Source: Turnera subulata (Eukaryota; Streptophyta; Magnoliopsida; Malpighiales; Passifloraceae). Taken from it: a stretch of DNA of 64,000 nucleotides. A model generated the notes under the pieces. The model ran no database searches and was not told the origin of the DNA. It saw only the letters and a list, made by a program, of their open reading frames with translations. The DNA is taken from NCBI GenBank assembly GCA_028386065.3, contig JAKUCV010004507.1, forward strand, positions 36,031 to 100,030, read 5' to 3'. A program made the position numbers and the translations under genes. Below, one piece after another: positions 58,130 to 64,000 of the stretch (positions are counted from its first letter, which is position 1; each line of letters opens with the position of its first letter).

Positions 58130-58770
58130 TCTTTAACAGTCTAGCTGTCTCTGGCTGCTGCTCTAGTGCATGCATGTTTACTTGCTGTCATGCCTTGAAA
58201 TTCATCTGTGCTGTTTCTGTGCCTCAGGTCTAAGCCTCGCTTTATGGGATGAAGATGAAAAAGATCAGCAGAGCTTAAGAGTTTACAAACACAGTTCACC
58301 AACGAGAGCAGTTTCTAGATCATATTTTTTGCATTCTTTTTGTGTTACCTTTAGTTCCAATTTTGTTTTCTTTCCTATGTAGCTTTCTCTAAAGAGTAGT
58401 AGACTATAGATTTAGGTGGGTACCAACTTTTCTTCTTCTTGAATCATCGGGAGGGGGGTAGAGTGCCTTGATGTGTCTTCTATAAATCGTGTAACCTGTG
58501 ATGACACTTGCAGTTCTTACATTAAATCAGTAGATGATGTAGACAGAATTCATTCGATAAGGACCATTTTTTTTGTCCCCCTAATTTTTAATGAAGATAA
58601 TAAGCATTTGCTTTACATAGATGCATAATGCATTCTCTTCACCTACTGGGATCTTTTTATTTTTAGGGGCAAACTATGAAATAATTATGGGGGGAAGTAG
58701 TACTTTGAGATACGGGTGACGTCATAGGGTATCATCCAGTCTACCAACTACCATTTCTCTTTTGTATTTG
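58098..58770 (+). repeat. duplicated 3' end of the small-peptide gene, copy 1
   Basis: From CCTCCCAGCAGGGxTAATCC (last codons of the peptide) through its 3' UTR to CTACCAACTACCATTTCTCT. It matches 61505-62608 with few changes, except for the MITE in the other copy. Open frames within it are not supported as proteins. Confidence 0.88.
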
Positions 58771-58958
58771 TTTTCTCATATTTCTTGGGCTAACTAGGTT
58801 TAATGTGATGTCTTGTGGTCTAAACTAATGTGAAGGAATATAGACAAAGTCCAAATTAATCTAAATTAATAGATAACGGGAATCATAAAGATTATAATCT
58901 CTTTTTGCTGATGTGCTCGAATTTTATCTCGATTTTTCTTAAGTTAAAATAATCCCTC

Positions 58959-59418
58959 ACAACCAACGAGTTATAGCCAAGGTTTTGAAAACCGGACCGG
59001 GCAGCGAACCGGCGAATGTAGTCGATCAATAAAACCGGGTTCAACCGGAGTTCAACCGTTTTCCTATTTTTACATTTAAAGGCTGAAAAATAACATAAAA
59101 ATAACAACCTTCTTAAAAAAAATAAATTGATCCAATCGGCTGCCAACCGGAATAACCGGGCAAAAACCTTAAAAAACCGGCTGGTTGCCCAAAAAACCTT
59201 AAAAACCGGCCGGTTCAAAGCGGTTATATAACCAAGGGGTTTTTTCCAGTAAATCAGACCGGGGCTTTGCTAAAAAGACGGTTGAACCCGGTTAACCGGT
59301 CTAACCGGTCTGGTTTTGATAACCTTGGTTATAGCTCAAGTGGTATTGTGGTTGTATACAAGACTAAAAATCCCATATCTAAGTCTCGACTCCCCTTGTA
59401 ATCCAAAACAAATAAAGA
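58959..59418 (+). mobile_element. short tRNA-related SINE, interrupted by a MITE
   Basis: Without the MITE it is about 100 bp, with box A-like TAGCTCAAGTGGTA and box B-like GTCTCGACTCCC. An 11-bp direct repeat AATAATCCCTC flanks it (58948-58958 and 59419-59429). Confidence 0.6.
58977..59328. mobile_element. MITE with CCAAGGTT terminal inverted repeats
   Basis: 352 bp. The ends CCAAGGTTTTGAAAACCGGACCGG and its inverted relative ACCGGTCTGGTTTTGATAACCTTGG form imperfect inverted repeats. Many ACCGG units lie inside. A 6-bp duplication TTATAG flanks it (58971-58976 and 59329-59334). It is inserted in the SINE above. No coding capacity. Confidence 0.75.
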
Positions 59419-59428
59419 AATAATCCCT

Positions 59429-59883
59429 CCAAATAGGTTGATCTAACTCCACGGGCACCGCACCAATAACCATTTTTCTTCGTTCTCAAAAAAAAAAAAA
59501 ATTCTTTCAACAAGAAGACTACCAACTTTTAATCAAAAAAAAAAAAAAAGACTACCAATTATTATTACATCCGTGGATTTAGCATCAGGGTCTCATGTTT
59601 GGGTCATGACAATATAACACAACAAAGCTTACGAAGCCCAATAACAGCCCAATTCAGACTATTTTACGTGCAACCCAATAACTCAACCCACTGGACTCCT
59701 AGATGGGCCAGTTCTTTGAGAAGAGTCCAAATGATAAAGCCACGTGTCTCCACACCAATAAAAAAAGCAACATGCGCGGGTCTTTCGCTCCCTCACACAA
59801 ACTAGCACGTGGCACTCAAATTCAATCATGCAATGAAAAAACTATGCTTGATTAAGACAACAAATGGGGGGAGTAGACTAGAA
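59429..59883. other. spacer
   Basis: Poly-A runs near 59489 and 59537. No gene is seen. Confidence 0.4.
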
Positions 59884-60449
59884 CTGGCAGTTGTCGTGTC
59901 GGGTTCGTGTCGGGTTGAACAGGTAATCGGATTCCAAATCTTCAACCCGATCCGACCTATTTAAAAATCGTGTCGTGTCGTGTTCAACCCGTTTATTATC
60001 GTGTCGGGTTCGGGTTGACCCGCGGGTTACCTATTAAGTCTAACAAGCCTAAAAATTAGTTTGAAATTTTTTTATTTTACGTATTTTTTAAGCAAATAGG
60101 TATATAATTAGATTTTTTCATATATTAAATAAAATTATAAATTATAGAATCATAATATAATAATATTTTAAAGTATTTATAGAAATATTTTTGGATAATT
60201 TTAGTAACTTTAGCCTTAAACATTGAATAAGTCTTATATTAAATCAGTAAAATATCTATACCCTAAATATAATCGGGTCATAAACAGGTACCTATCGGGT
60301 TGGCAGGTCAACCCGCGACCTGACCTGCTAATTTTCGTGTCGTGTCGGGTCGACCCATTTAACTAAACGGGTTGAAAATCTCTGACCTATACCTGCTAAT
60401 TTCGTGTCGGGTTCGTGTCGAGTTGTCGTGTCACTACCCGTTTTGCCAG
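59884..60449. mobile_element. hAT-like MITE rich in GTGTCGGGTT units
   Basis: 566 bp. The outer ends CTGGCAGTTGTCGTGTCGGG and, inverted, CTGGCAAAACGGGTAGTGAC share a CTGGCA terminus. Many CGTGTCGGGTT/AACCCG units near both ends make long imperfect inverted repeats, and the centre is AT-rich. The flanks share CTAGA within 8 bp (GACTAGAA and GTCTAGAG), compatible with a decayed 8-bp hAT duplication. Confidence 0.55.
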
Positions 60450-61503
60450 GTCTAGAGTAGACGACTAGTAAGAGAGACAAAACTCCCAAACTTGGGTCAT
60501 CATCATCATCAAGTTATCATCTATCAGTTGAGTGAACCTCTTAATGATACATATGTATGTATGACTAGAGAGACAGACAAACATGTTGCAACCTTGTTGT
60601 ATTCACAACAAAGCTTTCTCTTCATGACTTTCAAACCTTAATATCAAGTTAACTAACTTTATAAACAAGATATAAAATGCATATACGCAAGGTGGAGAAT
60701 TAGACCAACATATGAAAATCACTGTTATAATGACAATTATCGTCTCCTAAAGATGGCTGTGATCGATGATGGCTATTCAAAGGTCAAAAGAATGGTACTT
60801 GCAAGTTTGCATGTGCAACTTTGCAAGAACCCCAAGAGAGGGCCATTGATATTGGGGCTCGAGGCTCACCCAATTTTGCAGGGATCGACATTACTTTGCC
60901 AAATCATCATAATTTTTTTCTGAAACTTTACGTTCTGTGTGGACCTAGAAATTTCCTTGCATGTTCATGTTGATATGTATAGCCCGCATGAATCGGTTTG
61001 CTACACAAAACCCATATATAGAAGTGCACGTTACTACTAAACAAATCATCAAATGGCTAATAATAATGCAGTTTTATTGCTCGAGTATTATTCATTTATC
61101 ATTGGTGTTCGTCATTTAATTCATCATATATATCAAGTGCTTGAAATATGATTGGGGGCTTCTATTTGAGTGAGTCCCTATATTTCCATCTCTAGTTTAG
61201 TTTCAACCGACCCTTTTAGTGTGATAAGAAAAATTAAAACTATTAAAGTAGTAGCAGAATTTGTAGAGATTGATTTGGACAGTAACGTTAAGAGCATAGA
61301 AGTGAACAAAAGCGCTCTTTGACTTTGTTTTGGGGCTGCAAATTAAGTGTGCTTTAATTGACTTTCACCACAGGAGGAACAAGCCCATCCTTTAATAATC
61401 AAATGAGAGTGTTAATGAAGCCTAGAGATCTGACCCAACAAAGACGCTTTAGTCTAAATTGGGCTCCCTCGTCCAGGCTGCACGTTGACTTTGACTCCAC
61501 CTT
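60450..61503. other. AT-rich intergenic
   Basis: No gene or known element is seen. Confidence 0.45.
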
Positions 61504-61504
61504 N
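61504..61504. other. ambiguous base (N) at a duplication breakpoint
   Basis: The only N of the window. It sits exactly where similarity to 58098 begins, between CCACCTT and TGCCTCCCAGCAGGG. Confidence 0.98.
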
Positions 61505-62608
61505 TGCCTCCCAGCAGGGGTAATCCTACACAGAACAAGTAATCTTTAACAGTCTAGCTGTCTCTGCCTGCTGCTGCAGTGCATGCATGTTTACTTGCTG
61601 TCATGCCTTGAAATTCATCTGTGCTGTTTCTGTGCCTCAGATCTAAGCCTCGTTTTATGGGATGAAGATGCAAAAGATCAGCAAAGCTTAGAGTTTACAA
61701 ACAAGCACAGTTCACCAACAAGAGCAGTTTCTAGATCATATTTTTGCATTCTTTTTGTGTTAGCTTTGGCCCCGATTTTGTTTTCTTTCCTATGTAGCCT
61801 TCTCTAATAAAGAGTAGTAAGTAGACTACAGAGTTAGCTGGGTACCTACTTTTTTTCTTTTTCTTGAATCTTGGGGAGGGATAGAGTTGCTTGATGTGTC
61901 TTCTATAAGTTATGTAAATTGTAATGACAACATTTGCAGTTCTTACATTAAATCAGTAGATGATGTAGACAGGATTCATTAATTTGATGAGAACCTTTAG
62001 CATTTGCTTTACAGTTATGCATCCTCTTCACCTACTGGGACTTCTTTTTATATTTAGGGGCAAACTACGAAATAAATATGGGAACAAGTGGATTTTTGGT
62101 CCCTGTACTCTCCTCGATTTTGAAATGTCAGTCCTGTATCGATTTTTATGGATTTTGGTCCTCGTACTACCCAAAAAATATGGTTTTTGGTCCTTCTGGC
62201 CACCGGACGACCATCGACGACATGTGTCACCAAATTATTCGGCCACATCATCATGTGGGACCCACAGACTTGGGTCGGCCTTAGCTTCACCCGAATCAGC
62301 TAGGAAGATGACCCGGGTCAGTGGGTCCTACATGATGATGTGGCCGAATAATTTGGTGACACGTGTCACCGACGGCCGTCCGGTGGCCGGAAGTACCAAA
62401 ACCCATATTTTTAGGGTAGTACGAGGACCAAAATCCATAAAAAATCGATACAGGACTGACATTTCAAAATCGAGGGGAGTACAGGGATCAAAAATCCACT
62501 TGTCCCAATAATTATGGCTGAAAAAAAAATAGTACTTTGAGATACGGTTGACGTCATAGTGTCATCCGGTCTACCAACTACCATTTCTCTCTTTGTCTTT
62601 GTTTTGGG
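61505..62608 (+). pseudogene. duplicated 3' end of the small-peptide gene, copy 2
   Basis: Holds only the last codons (PPSRGNPTQNK-like, in CTCCCAGCAGGGGTAATCC) and 3' UTR of the peptide gene. The signal peptide and promoter are missing. It is interrupted by the MITE at 62080-62506 and ends at about 62608, where a Mutator-like element begins. Confidence 0.82.
62080..62506. mobile_element. MULE-type MITE (foldback)
   Basis: 427 bp made mostly of two long inverted arms (GGGAACAAGTGGATTTTTGGTCC and inverted GGGACAAGTGGATTTTTGATCC) of about 190 bp. It is flanked by a 9-bp duplication AATAAATAT / AATAATTAT (one mismatch). The paralogous sequence at about 58680 reads AATAATTATGGG without the insert, so the boundaries are confirmed by an empty site. 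Confidence 0.9.
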
Positions 62609-64000
62609 TTTTTGGGTTTCCTAGTACTTGATCTTTAACGTTTTGGCCAATTTGGGTCCCTGACTTTCTGTTTGGCCGGCCATGTACCCCGAATTTCAAT
62701 AGGCAGGCCAATCGTAATTCCTCGGTCAAGTACCTGCTGACGTGGCGGGCTGCCCGAATTTGAGGTTTGGGAGGTGTTTCGAAACGACGTCGTTTTACGC
62801 CAAAGCAACGTCGTTTTGGAAGGTTGGGTCGACACGTCAAATCCACGTGTCTTTGTGGGCTCTGCGTGCTACATTTCTAGGTTCTTTACCCAACCGACCA
62901 AAGAACTCGCTAAAAAATCGATCCGCAACCGGTTTAAATTTTTAGAAATATATACAATTTAATAATGATGATGATGATAATAATAATAAATAATAATAAT
63001 AATAATAATATAATAATAATAATAATGATGAAGATTAAATACATAGAGGGTATACTGGTACAAACATACTCGTATACACAAAAGAAAAAGAAAACCAAAT
63101 CACCCCAAAATACCATACTCGTATGCCCCAAAAAGGAAAAGGAAAAAGAAAACCAAATCACCCAAAACGTCATCGTTCTCTTCTTCTTCTCCTTCTCCTT
63201 CTCCTTCCTTTCCTTCTCCACCATGACCAAGCACCACCACCCAAGAGAGCGGCTCAGCCACCAATACCCTTGCATCTCCTCCATCTCGTGCTCCTCTTCC
63301 ATGTCGATTGCTTCTTCATCTCCATGCCGCGATGCCGACCGTGACAAGACCCGAGATCGACAACACCGAGGGAGCCGCCACAGTCCACTACTCACCTCCC
63401 CATCGACCACAACAGCTGCCGCCCACCTCGCCACCGCCAGCCGAGAATCGTGCAGCTACATACGCCGTCCACCGAGCTCAAATGATCAATATCCACAACA
63501 ACCATAATCAACCCCTTCACCACCTAATTCCTCCAGCCCTGCAGTAAAAAAAAATTGCAAGCACTCTCGTCTAAGAAGCAGCCAAGAACGAGAGAGAGAT
63601 GGGTTTTAATTAATTTAAAAAGATGGCTATGGTGGTGTGAGTGTGAGGGAGTTTGATGGTTCTTGTGTTGTGGTGGTGGTGGTGGTGGTGTTGATGGGAG
63701 TCTGGTTTGGTCGAAAGGAGATGAGATGGGTTTTAATTATTTAAAATCACGCAAAAATTGGTTTGTTTTTCTCAATTTCAATACGGGTTGGGTTGGGTCG
63801 GGTTTATGATTTACTATTGGGTTTTTGAAACATTTGGACCAAAAATTTGGGAAGCTAACACGTGGATCTGATGTGTCATTTCAAAATCCAAAAACGACAT
63901 TGTTTTAGCATGAGACGACTTCGTTTTGGAATACCATCCAAACCTCAAATCTGGGCAGTCCGCCACGTCAGCAGGTACCTGACCGAGGGATCACGATTGG
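62607..64000. mobile_element. Mutator-like element, right end outside the window
   Basis: Similarity to the peptide-gene copy stops at about 62607. From 62708 on, CCAATCGTxATTCCTCGGTC, GACGTGGCGG and AAACGACGTCGTTTT recur as an inverted copy at 63826-64000 (…CCTGACCGAGGGATCACGATTGG). The left arm is at least about 250 bp long. About 100 bp of the right arm must lie beyond the window. The centre contains microsatellites and a GC/CT-rich part without a recognised domain. No transposase was found, so this is a non-autonomous MULE or Pack-MULE. Confidence 0.72.
62962..63025. repeat. (AAT)n microsatellite
   Basis: About 20 AAT/ATG triplets inside the terminal Mutator-like element. They create false open frames on both strands. 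Confidence 0.95.

Noticed and set aside
58170..58382. 70-aa frame, also present in changed form at 61583-61807
   Set aside because: It lies in the 3' UTR of the peptide gene, and its C-terminal half differs by frameshift between copies. The shared part simply reflects DNA duplication.
62934..63507. Long overlapping frames on both strands
   Set aside because: They are driven by the AAT microsatellite and CT-rich sequence inside the Mutator-like element. No domain was seen.

Overview
The window is plant nuclear DNA, most likely from a eudicot and possibly a woody one. The evidence is spliceosomal GT/AG introns, AT-rich intergenic DNA, plant LTR retrotransposons of the Ty1/copia and Ty3/gypsy (Tat-type) classes, SINEs, MITEs and Mutator-type elements, and plant-specific genes: an ABI5/AREB3-type bZIP, an F-box/FBA protein, a plant SUN-domain protein and a type I inositol polyphosphate 5-phosphatase. 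I cannot name the species.

Layout. 1-3501 is the 3' part of a Ty1/copia element with two in-frame stops, followed by its 3' LTR. 3502-5470 is a graveyard of gene fragments: an LRR receptor kinase missing its membrane segment, a piece of a similar gene on the opposite strand, a 61-bp triplicate and a DExH-helicase scrap. 6369-7673 is an intact F-box gene. Behind it, at 8098-9385, lies a copied 3' end of a bZIP gene. 10552-11183 is a frameshifted HSP20/RTM2-like gene. 11630-12768 holds rearranged, partly inverted pieces of the F-box gene. 14499-15657 is a Pack-MULE carrying an ARP6 exon-like fragment, and 16361-20132 looks like a giant solo LTR.

21294-41610 is the second copy of the F-box plus bZIP block. 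Its F-box gene is split by a 10.3-kb Tat-type Ty3/gypsy element (21652-31923, target duplication AAAGG). Its F-box promoter is split by a 7.5-kb non-autonomous LTR element (32744-40285). The bZIP gene of this block is complete (40988-43849, AREB3-like), whereas in the 6-9 kb block the bZIP is only a last-exon fragment. The two blocks have therefore decayed reciprocally.

45-64 kb is gene-richer: a SINE (47124-47440), a SUN-domain nuclear-envelope gene (48116-50068), a nine-exon inositol 5-phosphatase (53237-56430) and a small secreted-peptide gene (57875-58129). The 3' end of the peptide gene is duplicated at 61505-62608, right beside the only ambiguous base of the window (N, 61504). That copy carries a MULE-type MITE whose empty site is visible in the other copy, and a second, larger Mutator-like element runs off the window end.

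The intact genes are ordinary single plant genes and do not form a pathway. The main interest is evolutionary: duplicate pairs with empty sites, nested insertions with readable target-site duplications, gene capture, and an antisense ORF inside the Tat element.
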